Source: Oegoconia quadripuncta
Lineage: Eukaryota; Arthropoda; Insecta; Lepidoptera; Autostichidae
Direction of reading: 5' to 3'
DNA length: 64,000 bases
Assembly (NCBI GenBank): GCA_949316235.1
Contig: OX438743.1
Location: 30,287,242-30,351,241, forward strand
How positions within the stretch are numbered: the first letter of the stretch is position 1; every line of letters starts with the position of its first letter. Positions 1 to 10,325 of this stretch are shown here, in pieces. The translations under genes were made by a program, and so were the position numbers. The notes under the pieces were generated by a model, which saw nothing but the letters and a program-made list of their open reading frames with translations, was not told where the DNA came from and made no database searches.

Positions 1-584
1 TGTATATAAAAATTCCCTTCAATACTTAATTGAGTACCTATAGGTTAATCTTAATTTATAATTAGATTTAAAAATTAATAATTAATTTATAAAAATTAAA
101 ATTAAATACTTACCTACTTTGAAGTTTTTGATCATAGATGCTTCACGTCTCTCTTACTCTCGTAAAAATAGACGGTAAGTAACTCGATTTTCCTTACAAA
201 CTAAATGCAACCGTATTTCTTGAAAGATAACAATCAAAGTTAATCAAATTTTTATGCGACTTACGTCCTTTTTAAACCGAGAAAAAAAGTAAAAAAATTG
301 CATTGGACTAACCAAAGCCTATGGCTGCATTTTGATTAACATTTGCATTTGATTAGTGATTTAACTCTGATCTTTACAATATTACAAATACGGCTGAATT
401 TAGCTTGTAACGAAAATCAATATACCTACCTCCGATCTATGCTCTAGCAAGTAGGATAATAGGCTTCTATTTCATGTTGTTGTAGACACGTTATGATAGC
501 ACTATTGACTACGACATTAGGTATACCTTAGCTGAAATTGACTTAGGTACCTAAATTACATAACGTCACGTCCTTTATCCCAAA
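1..584. other. AT-rich stretch with no gene seen
   Basis: No open frame of convincing length, tRNA-like sequence or inverted repeat was seen here. Only AT-rich anonymous DNA is visible. Confidence 0.6.
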
Positions 585-586
585 TC

Positions 587-818
587 AGGTGGTCAGAGAC
601 ATGCCAAACTTTATGCTAAACATTAAAAGTTTAATGCTTGAAAGAATATTGGGCAACAAGTTCACCTTCCGAAATATACATAAATGCACACGTGATAGGT
701 CAGGTCAGCCTGTCGCCGTTAAGTAAAACATGCAAAATGTATAGAATGTTTTTTTGGTGGAAAGTCTCATAGTCACTTTTTACTACACCCATGGGAAGAG
801 ACGGGGCGGTTCTATTCG
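587..818 (+). repeat. Dispersed repeat, GTGGTCAGAGA / GGGAAGAGACGGG family, copy 1
   Basis: It starts with GGTGGTCAGAGACATGCCAA and ends with ACACCCATGGGAAGAGACGG followed by GGTTCTATTCG. The same order of blocks recurs at 10105-10325 and 22177-22402 in the same orientation. End-only fragments lie at 19772-19806, 34508-34530 and 51263-51309. The terminal block resembles the 3' tail of lepidopteran SINE/LINE elements as I recall them, but no coding part is attached. This is a non-coding interspersed repeat, and the subfamily is uncertain. Confidence 0.65.
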
Positions 819-2670
819 TGCATAAAAAAAAAACAAAAAATAAAAAAAAACTGCGGAAACAATTTACTACACAAGCCTGTTGTAATCAACCAAATCGATG
901 TCTGTCTTCTAAACAAGCAACATTACCTGCATTTAGGCGTATTCACATCGTGCCCGGAAGCAATAGAGGGTTGATAACCGAGAAATGCCCGCATGTATCA
1001 AATTAAATAGGAAATAAGGGTTAAACAGCACATGACGCGTTTTTTGGCGGGAACGGCGGACTCCCGCCATTTTCGTTTGGTTGTTGGGTAAGCTACAAAG
1101 TTCATACGATAAAGAACCAAAAAACAATTTTCCGATTTACTGCTGCATTGCGTGCAGTAAATAAATTGAGAAATTCCTGTGTGTAGGTACCTCCGTGTAT
1201 TTTCATCCGCGAAATAGAAAATATGTTGTCGGCTTTGCCGGTTTTAAAATTCATATTGTTATTACTGCATATAGCAGAAATCTGCAAGACTATAGTAACT
1301 TTTTGTAAAATAAAAATTCTCTGTTAGGTACAGATACACAATAATGGCTTGGAACCGTCAAATGAACTGAAACTGAAAAATGAAATGAACGGTTGACTCC
1401 ACAAGCGTGCTAGAAATTCAAATGTTTTATGTTTTCAAAATACAATCATACAAATTATGTTGTCTATAAAACTATGGCTACCTACATAGGTACCTAATCA
1501 AAGGGCTTTAAATCACTCACAATTGACCATTTATAAAATAAGTCGATTAAAATAAGTCCTGTTAACAATATGATCTTTCAGTATTATGTACGAAAGTCTG
1601 TATTCAGTATTGTTCCTTTCAACATAACACCATCCCCGCTGCAGGATCCATGTAGCAAAGTAATGTATCCAAAATTAAAGTGGACGCCCAATTTCCGGGG
1701 TAAAAATAACACCACCTGTCCAGGGCAACCCCGGGGCGAGTAATGGCGGGAAGATTTATCTCTTGTTACATGGAATTTTAATGTAAAAACTCTGTGTGAA
1801 AAAACACATGAGAACGGAATGCCTCTAGTAGGAAAAAAGTCATGCAAAACTTAATACTTTCAGAGAGAATTATGTCAAAATGAATTCGGTTGGCAAAGGT
1901 ACCTACCTACATACATTTCTTTAGACATCGGAATTGTAAGGTTGTTTATTTCTAGTTGGATCTTGTAGAAGTTGAGAAGCGTCGGGCGCGAAAATTAAAT
2001 ATACTTTTAAAATTTCAATGGCATCGATTATCAAAAATATGTGAAAAGATACAGTAGCTTGCTTTGTGGAGGATATGGACGGAAGAATTTGGAAGTAGAA
2101 AATTAAGGGATCCAAATGGATACAAACAATCTAGAGAAGAAATACAATGTGGAGTATTTAACAAGAAAAGAATAGAATAGAGATGGGGACCTAATTTTAT
2201 ACCAATTTGCGACACCGAAAACTAGCGACTGCTTTTAGATGGCTGTTCCATATTTTATGTTTAATTATGTAGTACATACAACCCGATGAATTATCTGTAA
2301 TGTATGTGTGTCGCCAAATGGATCAAATATTCTTATTCTTAATATAATAAATAAAGTATTAGAAAGATCGGTATCGGTATACTCCTATACGGTTGGAGAC
2401 AGTCACATGGTTGAGGTGTAACCATTACGTCTTCTTCTTCAATTTAAAAGCTATGCTCTTGTCGGTGGAGTAATGACCACGTCTCTCTGCTTTAACCTCT
2501 TGGTACGAAACGACTTTCACCGTTTCTTTCACCTTTACAGTACATACTCGTGATTAGGAACACTGATTCGAGGGTGAGTTGGAGACAGAACTCAGGTTTC
2601 TTGCAGATAATAAGGTCCTGCTTAAGTGCAAAACTCTTTATACTAATATCAACTATCTATTCTACTACTT
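819..2670. other. No gene seen
   Basis: A long A-rich run lies at 822-850. Short open frames occur on both strands but none has recognisable motifs, and overlapping frames on opposite strands look like chance. Nothing else is supported. Confidence 0.5.
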
Positions 2671-2920
2671 CAGGGATCTACTCTAACGAAAATAGCTTCG
2701 GACGGCCGTATTCTTCGGACTTTTTCTTTTGCAGTTTGCTGCGTCAATTATAAACCAATCGTCATTATTTAACTTTTGTTGTATATAGTTGGACATCACA
2801 AGTTAGTACGGGACACAAGGAACGTCTGAAGTTATGCAAATAAATGATTCTTAACAAATAAAAAGTCCGAAGCTACGGCCGTCCGCGCGAAGCTATTTTC
2901 GTTAGAGAGTAGACCCCCTG
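2671..2920. mobile_element. Fold-back MITE, CAGGG termini
   Basis: The left arm (2671 to about 2732) and right arm (about 2859-2920) are inverted copies. Both contain CTAACGAAAATAGCTTCG, GGACGGCCGTA and CTTCGGACTTTTT, with two small indels between arms. Only about 125 bp separates them. There is no transposase, so it is a non-autonomous element. The outer end CAGGGGGTCTAC resembles CAGGGGGCCTAC of the element at 8086. No target duplication could be read. Confidence 0.75.
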
Positions 2921-4270
2921 TTTATTAGGTCAATCATACAAGCCCTATGTTCTTCACAACTATTAGATGGTACGCATTAATATCTGATCATTATAGCACA
3001 CATGACGCACCACAGTGCAAATGATGGGTCCATAGTCCATTTCCAATAACCTATCCCTTCCACTTCATTTGTCACGTCATTTACAACGTCGAGCGAAAAT
3101 GTCCATTTAAGCTTGATCCCTGGACCTGACCACCTCAAACACAAGAGAAGAAATGTTAGGATGGGGCCAGAGGTCTTCGTAAAGTGGATGGATGAATTAT
3201 CCAATTTAGCATGAACCCTCAGTGATGTAAAGGATTGTAATAGTTGTAAGCCTGTGAGAGGTCCATCTAAATTGGATATTATCACTGCATTAACCAATAT
3301 TTCCGGCGCCTGTACGATAGTAATATTGATATAACTAAAATCTCTTTTACGTGTGTGGAAGTGGATTTGATTTTAGGATTTAATTTGAAACATTTTTTCT
3401 TCAAGAAAAACTAGCTAATGTGTCTCTCATTTAATAACACCCGACGAAAAAGGACGTTGTGTGTGTGTTTATGTGTCCAGTCTTTATCATTTGCCATCGA
3501 TAAGGGAGTTACACCCAAGACGGCTCCATCAGATCGATGGTACCATAATATTGTATTGTCACTGAACTTACATAAATGTGCCAAATTTCACATCCGTGAT
3601 GATAGAATACCTACACAAAGTGGAATTCAGCTATTTTGACAATGTCAAAAAACTGTGCTAAAATAGTGCCAAATAGTGCTCAAAGGAAAAAAAAATGTGC
3701 CTCTGCAGTTTAAAGAGGTATTCAAAATTTTAATTGAGCATTCTGGCATCACGTGTTATTGGAATCCTAATTCTCACTGTGCGAATTCTACCATCACGCA
3801 CGTCAAATTTCAGCTCAATCATGGTTGAAAAAACTTCCAAAGTATTGACACATTTGGTCATTCGTTCTAATTGCGGCCCTGGATGACAGCGGTCACTGGT
3901 TCAGAAACTTCATGATAAAGCTACTGAATTATGGATGGGTTTCTCTGCGTACTCTCTGCGAAATTAGTGTCTGAGGGGATTCTAATGTGAATATCTTAAC
4001 GGTCTAGTAAATGAGTTAGAATATCATTAACCTTGTTTGCAGATATCACTGCCTTTTAGATATACCGTCGAAAAATAAAATAATTATCATAAGAGATTAT
4101 CATAAGCGATGGATTATTATTATGCAATAAAAATGAGTCGGTGCCTGGTTTCCCCTCGAGAACTTTAATGCCTCGCCGGCCATCATCTTGGTTCTTCGTG
4201 TTATGGTCCGTGATACCTATTAATTTCCCGAACGCTGCCGAGTTCCGAATCCGAGTTGGATTCGCCGATT
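2921..4270. other. No recognisable gene; short repeat fragment near 3435
   Basis: A 106-codon open frame on the minus strand (2977-3297) has no recognised domain and may be chance. At about 3435-3480 an ACCCGACGAAAAA...GTGTGT string matches the start of a block at about 21768-21830, so a small fragment of a dispersed repeat is present. Nothing else is supported. Confidence 0.45.
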
Positions 4271-4438
4271 AGCAAGCGTAGCGTAGAAAGTATACTCCCA
4301 AGGTGGACACCGACCTGAAAAGGTCGCGGGAAATCGCTGGATGCTGGCCGCTACCAACCGATCGCTCTGAACATCAATGGAGGAGGCCTATGTTCAGCAG
4401 TGGGTGGTCTGTGGCTGATATGACGATGATGATGAAAA
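4271..4438 (+). mobile_element. 3' end of an RTE-type LINE (fragment 1)
   Basis: The string AGCAAGCGTAGCGTAGAAAG...GGTCGCGGGAAATCGCTGGATG...TATGTTCAGCAGTGG ending in GATGATGATG matches the last coding stretch and 3' terminus of insect RTE LINEs. Their proteins end with a GKRSVGRP...RWTDD...AYVQQW pattern. The same block recurs at 31668-31885 (plus) and 44348-44640 (minus). The copy is 5' truncated and its reading frame is broken, as usual for dead LINE copies. Confidence 0.75.
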
Positions 4439-4465
4439 ATGAGTAACTTTTAAAATGTAACTTAT

Positions 4466-4563
4466 TAAATAAATAATAAATAAATAAATATCTTTGCACA
4501 TACACACAGCGCCATCTAGTTCCACATTAAGCAACACAAATACATTTTTTTTGTAAATAAATA
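4466..4563 (-). mobile_element. SINE family A, 3' tail fragment
   Basis: Read on the minus strand, it has the TTTACAAAAAAAATGTATTTG stretch, a GTGGAACTAGATGGCGCTGTG block and a TATTTATTTATTATTTATT tail shared with the SINE-like element at 29950-30184. The tRNA-like head is missing. The fragment stops exactly where a pair of perfect hairpins begins at 4564. Confidence 0.65.
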
Positions 4564-4613
4564 CATAATGAAACTGTACACTGTTTTTGTAAACAGTGTA
4601 CAGTTTCATTATG
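4564..4613. repeat. Perfect hairpin 1 (23-bp arms, 4-nt loop)
   Basis: Positions 4564-4586 and 4591-4613 are exact reverse complements around the loop TTGT. Each arm contains the 12-mer CTGTACACTGTT or its complement. The arms have no mismatch, which is striking in otherwise decayed DNA. Confidence 0.9.
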
Positions 4614-4614
4614 T

Positions 4615-4654
4615 AATGCTAACAGTGTACAGTTGTCTGTACACTGTTAGCATT
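4615..4654. repeat. Perfect hairpin 2 (18-bp arms, 4-nt loop)
   Basis: Positions 4615-4632 and 4637-4654 are exact reverse complements, again around TTGT. It carries the same AACAGTGTACAG core as hairpin 1, which lies one base away. Confidence 0.9.
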
Positions 4655-5174
4655 TATTCTCTTTACAAAATGGCGGTAAACCCTATTAACAAAAAAACAT
4701 TTATCACGATCCTAATCAACCTTTGAATCTGAAAAGAACCTTAGTGTTATCTCTGTGCCTACAGCACAGCTGTAGACAAGCACGAGGTAGGCCCCTTAGG
4801 CCCAACGTAACCGTATTAGCATATTGATTGTTTACACACGTGTCGTGTCCGCCACACATGTTTGCAAGCAGCAGCCCTCCGAGGGCTGCCCTCAGGGTAA
4901 TACAAGTTAGTGATAACTTTAGTAAGAGGTACAGGTGCTTGTGGTTTACAAGTTTCAAGGTTCTCACACCATAATTACGCACCTTAAATCCTGTTCTGAT
5001 GGCACTTCGTTTCCCACAGATCTTTTCCCTTTCCGAAGCGGTGGTAGTTTGGATATATTGACTGATAAAGAAACTGAGGCAACCCTAATATTATTCAAAT
5101 TACCATTCAGTAATTAACTGTTATAATTACTACCAATACATAATAACTATTAATCGGTTTGCTGATTATATTAG
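4655..5174. other. No gene seen
   Basis: A short inverted motif GCAGCCCTCCGAGGGCTGC lies at about 4870. Nothing else stands out. Confidence 0.5.
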
Positions 5175-5244
5175 TACAGTCAGCTGTAGAGAAATATGAC
5201 CCCCATATATGTACGTAGGGTTATGTTTCTCTGCAACTGACTAT
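5175..5244. mobile_element. Tiny palindromic element, TACAGTCAGCTG arms
   Basis: The left arm TACAGTCAGCTGTAGAGAAA and the right arm (the complement of TAGTCAGTTGCAGAGAAACA) pair over about 30 bp, and a short spacer separates them. The size and the TA at the borders suggest a minimal Tc1/mariner-type MITE. Confidence 0.65.
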
Positions 5245-6222
5245 ACCTATACACTCTAGTTATTATTATCCTTCAGTTAGTATTTCTATAAATGAATGTT
5301 CTAACTCCGGATTCAGTCCATAGTCGTCGGGGAAAGCTTATTGATTTCTTTCAGGCCGGAGAAATGCCTGCCGGGGCCGTCATACAATATAGGCAGGCAA
5401 CCGTCCGGTCTAACACACTGTAGTCGTATGACGGTGAACCTTTGTATATTTTATTTTAATTGTTGGTGGTGTTAATAACGCTTGACGGGGTGTATTTTAT
5501 TCTGTAGTAATTATCATCTTAGGAGTATGATGAGATGACACAGTTTCTCGAAGTTGGGGGTATGATTAAGCAAAGTTTACGTGTCTTTCATCTTCTGTCT
5601 ACAGTATTCCAAACTAGACTTAAACCAGGGGTAGAGGCTACATTCTAGAATGTGGGTTAATTTTAATGGAATAATGGCGCGATGAACTGGATACTTTTAA
5701 CAAGTAGTGAAGAGATATTGCACTGGACAGAGACATAGGCACAATTTTTTAGGGGAGCAAAATAGGGGTGGTTTTTGCCCAGCAGTTCGACAACTCAGTC
5801 TAATAAAAAAATATTAACGTAAATAAAGAATAGAATATGGTATTATCTCCCAAAACCAATATTGTACCTACCATGATTGAAATTCAAAAGGCAAATCCTA
5901 TTTCGCTCCCTATAAAAAGCATTGGAAACATCTGCGTTTAAAAAAATGTTCAAAAATTCATAAAACTTTATCCCCGGTCCGCCACTTCCCACATTGCAGC
6001 GTTGTGTGAGTTTTTTTTATTCTATATCCCGCACGTGCTTGCCGCTTTGACCGTTTAAAATCCAAATGTAATTGAGAGTTATGTAAATTTGGCCTCTCGG
6101 CTATCCGTATGCCTGGAACATTCGGCCTGTACACATTGGAGGGCACGTGGCAGTAAAATAGTGATAAAATAATTTACAGACATGTAAAAATGAAAGATGT
6201 CATGAATAAACCTAAAATTTTA
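5245..6222. other. No gene seen
   Basis: A locally GC-richer patch at about 5320-5420 contains CGGAGAAATGCCTGCCGGGG but no frame or motif I recognise. Confidence 0.5.
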
Positions 6223-6554
6223 GGCCCGTATTAATAAAGCATTCTCAAGATTGAGAACAGTCTTGTGACCGGTCTCAAGTAAACGTGTTGATTAATAAAC
6301 TTAACTTGAGACTTGAAAAGCATGTGCATACTCAAGCAGTACTCACTTGAAAGGTGCGCGTATTAATAAACGAAACTCAAGACTATCATTCATTCGCCGC
6401 TGAGGCGAATACTTGAGAAGTGATCTCAGCTGAGTAGAACTCAAGATTGGTTTATAAATTAGCACGGAGCTTGAGATAGCGTCAACTGCTTAAGACGCAT
6501 CTCAGTTGATACAGCCTCAAGACTTGTGTTGAGATTGGTTTATTAATACGGGCC
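6223..6554. mobile_element. MITE with GGCCCGTATTAATAAA ends, copy 1
   Basis: The 332-bp element starts with GGCCCGTATTAATAAA and ends with its reverse complement. It is flanked by TTA on both sides (6220-6222 and 6555-6557), a 3-bp target duplication of TWA type as expected for PIF/Harbinger-superfamily elements. The interior is filled with CTCAAG/CTTGAG/TTGAGA motifs in both orientations. There is no coding capacity. Confidence 0.85.
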
Positions 6555-6830
6555 TTAGTTCGCATATCTTCATTTCCCACAAGATTAACAATAGATTAAA
6601 GTATTTATTTGTTTGCCCATGTCGCTGACATACATTCAACTTTTAGGCACAATAACAATTATATATCGATATAATTATGGCAACGTATTACAAGATTAAT
6701 ATTAAAGTATGTGTGTGCTACAGCTGCACAAAAGGGTCAAAGCTCGGTGTATGGAACAGCTCAAAAAACAAAACACTGATTATCAGATTATCAGAAACCC
6801 AAGGAAACATGAATGAACGTGTAAAATTAA
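6555..6830. other. Spacer between two MITEs, with repeat fragment
   Basis: At 6703-6780 the order TATGTGTGTGCTACAG..., CAAAGCTCGGTGTATGG, CAAAACACTGATTATC resembles 20788-20860, so a fragment of another dispersed repeat lies here. Confidence 0.5.
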
Positions 6831-7155
6831 GGCCCGTATTAATAAACCATTCACAAGATTAAGAACAGTCGTGTGACCGGTCTCAAGTAAACGTGTTGAT
6901 TAATAAACCGAACTTGAGACCTGAAAAACACGTGTTTACTCAAGCAGTACTTACTTGAGAGTTTCACGTATAAATAAACGGAACTCAAGACTATCTATCA
7001 TTCATTCGCCGCTGAGGCGAATATTTGAGAAGTGATCTCAACTGAGAAGACCTTATAAATTAGCACGGAGCTTGAGATAGCGTCAACTTCTTAAGACGCA
7101 TCTCGGGTGATACAGCCTCAAGACTTGTATTGAGATTAGTTTATTAATACGGGCC
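6831..7155. mobile_element. MITE with GGCCCGTATTAATAAA ends, copy 2
   Basis: This 325-bp second copy of the element at 6223 is in the same orientation and clearly homologous throughout. It is flanked by TAA on both sides (6828-6830 and 7156-7158), again a TWA-type 3-bp duplication. The different target triplets argue for two separate insertions rather than one tandem duplication. Confidence 0.85.
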
Positions 7156-7158
7156 TAA

Positions 7159-8085
7159 GTGAATCATTTTTGGGTAATATTGTTTATACAAATCAAGGCT
7201 GTACATCATGCAGCACATTCGGTAGAAGAAGCAGTTTAGATGGTTATTTAAACAAAAAATTAATCGGTGTTACACACAAAGCTCTGGCATCGCTTGTATA
7301 AGTATAGTAAGATTTAGTCCATACTCGACCTGCATAGGCGAGAACCGCACAGGAATATTATCATGCTACTTATGTGAAACTGTATTTAAAATTATGCTAA
7401 AGAATCTCATATTCAGTCAAAAAGCCTCTACACGTGAGTGGTTGTTATAATACATTACCATCATGTATTTTTCATTCTAACTCAAGTGTCACCATCACCT
7501 CGTCACAGGCGTTTTAAGCGCCATCTATTACAAGTTGCGCCACTAATGGAGGTGTCATGTTTCCCTCTCGAATAATGTCATCCCTCTTATTCGCTGCCAA
7601 GGTTCAGGCGTTCAAGGTCTTTTGTACGAGTTTTCTCCTGTGGTTGTCAAAACAAAAATATGGTATTGTCTATATCGACACATGTGTTTTAGGTTTTTCA
7701 CCGTATATAGAAAAAATACAAAGATTACGGATGAACGCGTTTACCCTTCGGCCTCATGTTCATTAAACATCAAGTGTCATTGAGATCAAGCGGTAACTCA
7801 TTGTGCATAAAAATAAATAAAATAGACATAGGAATATGTAATGTCCTTGAATGTCTTACGTAAGGTTAATTACAAAACTATTTTTAAGTTTCAGTCTCTT
7901 TCTTTTATTTGTATTAATTTATGGATAAATAATTTAATATATATTTTATGAAAAACAAACCTAAATAAGATCAGGGTTTCGGGTGAGCATGTTTCCCTCA
8001 ACGCTCTTATCTGTACTAAACAAGTTTATATCTTCCTCGGTTCCTCTTACAAATTGAAGAAATAACATGTTAATAGCTCAAATAC
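7159..8085. other. No gene seen
   Basis: Anonymous AT-rich DNA. The 69-codon plus-strand frame starting at 7557 has no recognised motif. Confidence 0.5.
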
Positions 8086-9264
8086 CAGGGGGCCTACAAC
8101 GATCATTTTAAAAACCATCATGTTTCAGGAACGTTTTGTTTCAATGTTAAAGTAATATTACTCAAATTCGTACCGTGATCATCTAGCGATAATACAAAAC
8201 AATATTGTTTTACTCCTGCTTAGAGACGGGAAAGAACGAATGATTTGTCTATTCCTTGCCGTCAGAAGAACGAGACAACGTTATACCTTTGTATAGCGTT
8301 ATCACTTTCACACCTCGAATAATAATAGCGTTCCGGTATACGCAATTATTTAAATATTGTGCATGATTTTTGTCGTTTATGTTCATATTTTTATTGTTGA
8401 AATGCATAATTAGAAATAAAAGTTTTTTATATTTATGCATATATAAATTTAAATATACATTTTGATTGAAGTAATGCAAGAAAGCGTAAATTAAATGTGA
8501 AGTAACGCTGCCGCCCGCCGCCGGTGTCGTTCCGTAAAATGAAAGATTGTGTCAAAGTAATAAGCGCGGCGCTTTCTTAATTTCATAATTATAATAAATA
8601 TAAAATTTTTATTTGTTTGAAATTATTTTTTTACTGGTTTTATAGAATTTATATTATGGCGACTAGAGAGTAAGTATATACAAACTAATGTTTTAGTGAT
8701 TTTTGTGCATTTATAGGCATTCTAGACAAAGAACTCGTCGAACAAATTCAGCTTCGTCAATATCGAAGGGATTACATTCTTCACGTAATCGCCTTCGACG
8801 TTGCATCTTCTCCGACAAATCCTCTGCGGCATCGTCTTCCAGAAACTCGAATAATTCGTAATCATTGGCCATCTAAAACCACATCACATTTAATGTATTT
8901 CTTATCGGTTTACGCAATGAACACAATGTATTTATAAAGAGTTATTGTGAAAAACACATCCACTTACTTTTTTAAGCGAAAATAACGGTTTATTATCCTT
9001 ATACCACTAAAACAATAATAAATCCATCACAAGAGACTAACTTTTTTAAGATTGTAAAATTTGACGTTTGAGCAATATTACTAGCTGTCAAACGACCGTT
9101 AAACAACGATGATGGTACGAATTGAGCGAATGATTCAGCGGTGACGTCACAAAACTGCTTAACAAAACAATATTATAATAAGCTTGTTTTAAGGCGGTCG
9201 GGGTACGAATTTCCAAAGTAATATTACTGTAATATTGCTATAAGAGGTGATTGTAGGCCCCCTG
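8086..9264 (-). mobile_element. Non-autonomous Harbinger-like DNA transposon
   Basis: Both ends read CAGGGGGCCTACAA inward. Subterminal blocks AGTAATATTACT plus AAATTCGTACC are also inverted (8151-8174 and 9202-9228). The trinucleotide ATA flanks the element with a one-base offset (8082-8084 and 9266-9268), a possible 3-bp target duplication. Inside is a short minus-strand frame at 8711-8872 that looks like the N-terminus of a Harbinger nuclease. The rest of the transposase is absent, so the copy must depend on an enzyme made elsewhere. Confidence 0.7.
8711..8872 (-). pseudogene. N-terminal remnant of a Harbinger-type transposase
   Basis: A 53-codon frame runs from the ATG at 8872 to a TAA at 8711. 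It is acidic at first (LFEFLEDDAAEDLSE), then basic (KMQRRRRLREE), then reads NPFDIDEAEFVRR. That layout, acidic leader, basic patch and an NPFDLxxxEFxxRxRL-like segment, is what I know from the start of insect HARBI1/PIF-type nucleases. After VRR the family pattern stops and the frame terminates, which marks a deletion breakpoint near 8730. No catalytic DDE region is present. Assignment is by motif resemblance only. Confidence 0.5.
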
Positions 9265-9268
9265 CATA

Positions 9269-10104
9269 TTTCACGCCAAAACTGGGTAACCAACCAATCA
9301 TTCGTTAATAACACCACCGCCTCCCACTATTATAGATTTTCAGAAAGCCTGATATACGAGGGTGGATGTTATCACCTAAAGCTAATTGCATTTCTACGGC
9401 TGAATTATAGCCGAGCACATATTTACTGCATATGTAATCGTACGTGGTTATGGTCGTATAGAATAAGCTGGTAGAGAATCGATATGGTAACACTTTGTAT
9501 TTGGTACCGTGACCAGGATTCATTTTAATGTATTACCTAACATGAAGAATACTTGTAATATCGCATAAAATTACAGAAATAGGTCCTTACACATTTTTTA
9601 CCAACTAAGTAACAGTATTTACTTACAAAAATCTTAGATTTTTTCCAAAAGCAATATTTTTTTACAAACTCTGTTTGATATAATACTTATCGATTCCGAT
9701 ACTTATGAAAACATTCGAAAACTCAGACTTGAAAATGATACAACAAAAAAAAATATTCGTAATGTCCAGATATAAGTGAACTATCATTTATCATTCGAAA
9801 GAGGAGTCATCTTTTGTTGAATATGCGACGACAAACAAGTTGCATAACTTGGGCCAATGCTAAGTGACAAACTGGTGATTACGTATTGTTCAGTGTGATT
9901 TAATAAACTTATGTTACTTAAGATGATCAAATAAGTGATCCACTCACATATTTAAAATCATGCCATTGTACGTATAGTTCAACTACATAAGAATTTAGGA
10001 AACATTAGGGATATTTTATATTACGTAACAGTTGATTTTATGCGGTATTATTTCTATTATCTAGGTGCTTCATCAGCATACATCCCTGCGTCGAACTTAC
10101 TTAC
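9269..10104. other. No gene seen
   Basis: Overlapping short frames on opposite strands at 9247-9523 show no motif and are probably chance. Nothing else is supported. Confidence 0.5.
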
Positions 10105-10325
10105 TAATGAGGTGGTCAGAGAATACTAAACCCAAGCATTTAGGTGTTCCAAATATCAAAAGTTTCATCATTAAAACAACATCCACGATCCACCGTTCAA
10201 AATTTCCAGAAATCCATAATATCCCCTCGGCGTGGAAAGGTGATCTATATATTTTTGGTGCAAAGTAGTTTAGTCGCCTATTACGACACCCATCGGAAGA
10301 GACGGGTTGGTTCAGAGAACAAATT
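10105..10325 (+). repeat. Dispersed repeat, GTGGTCAGAGA / GGGAAGAGACGGG family, copy 2
   Basis: It starts GAGGTGGTCAGAGAATACTA, continues with AACAACATCCACGATCCACC, and ends TACGACACCCATCGGAAGAG followed by ACGGGTTGGTTC. The blocks are collinear with 587-818 and 22177-22402. Confidence 0.65.

Noticed and set aside
2977..3297. A 106-codon minus-strand frame
   Set aside because: No domain recognised, and neighbouring frames and context give no support.
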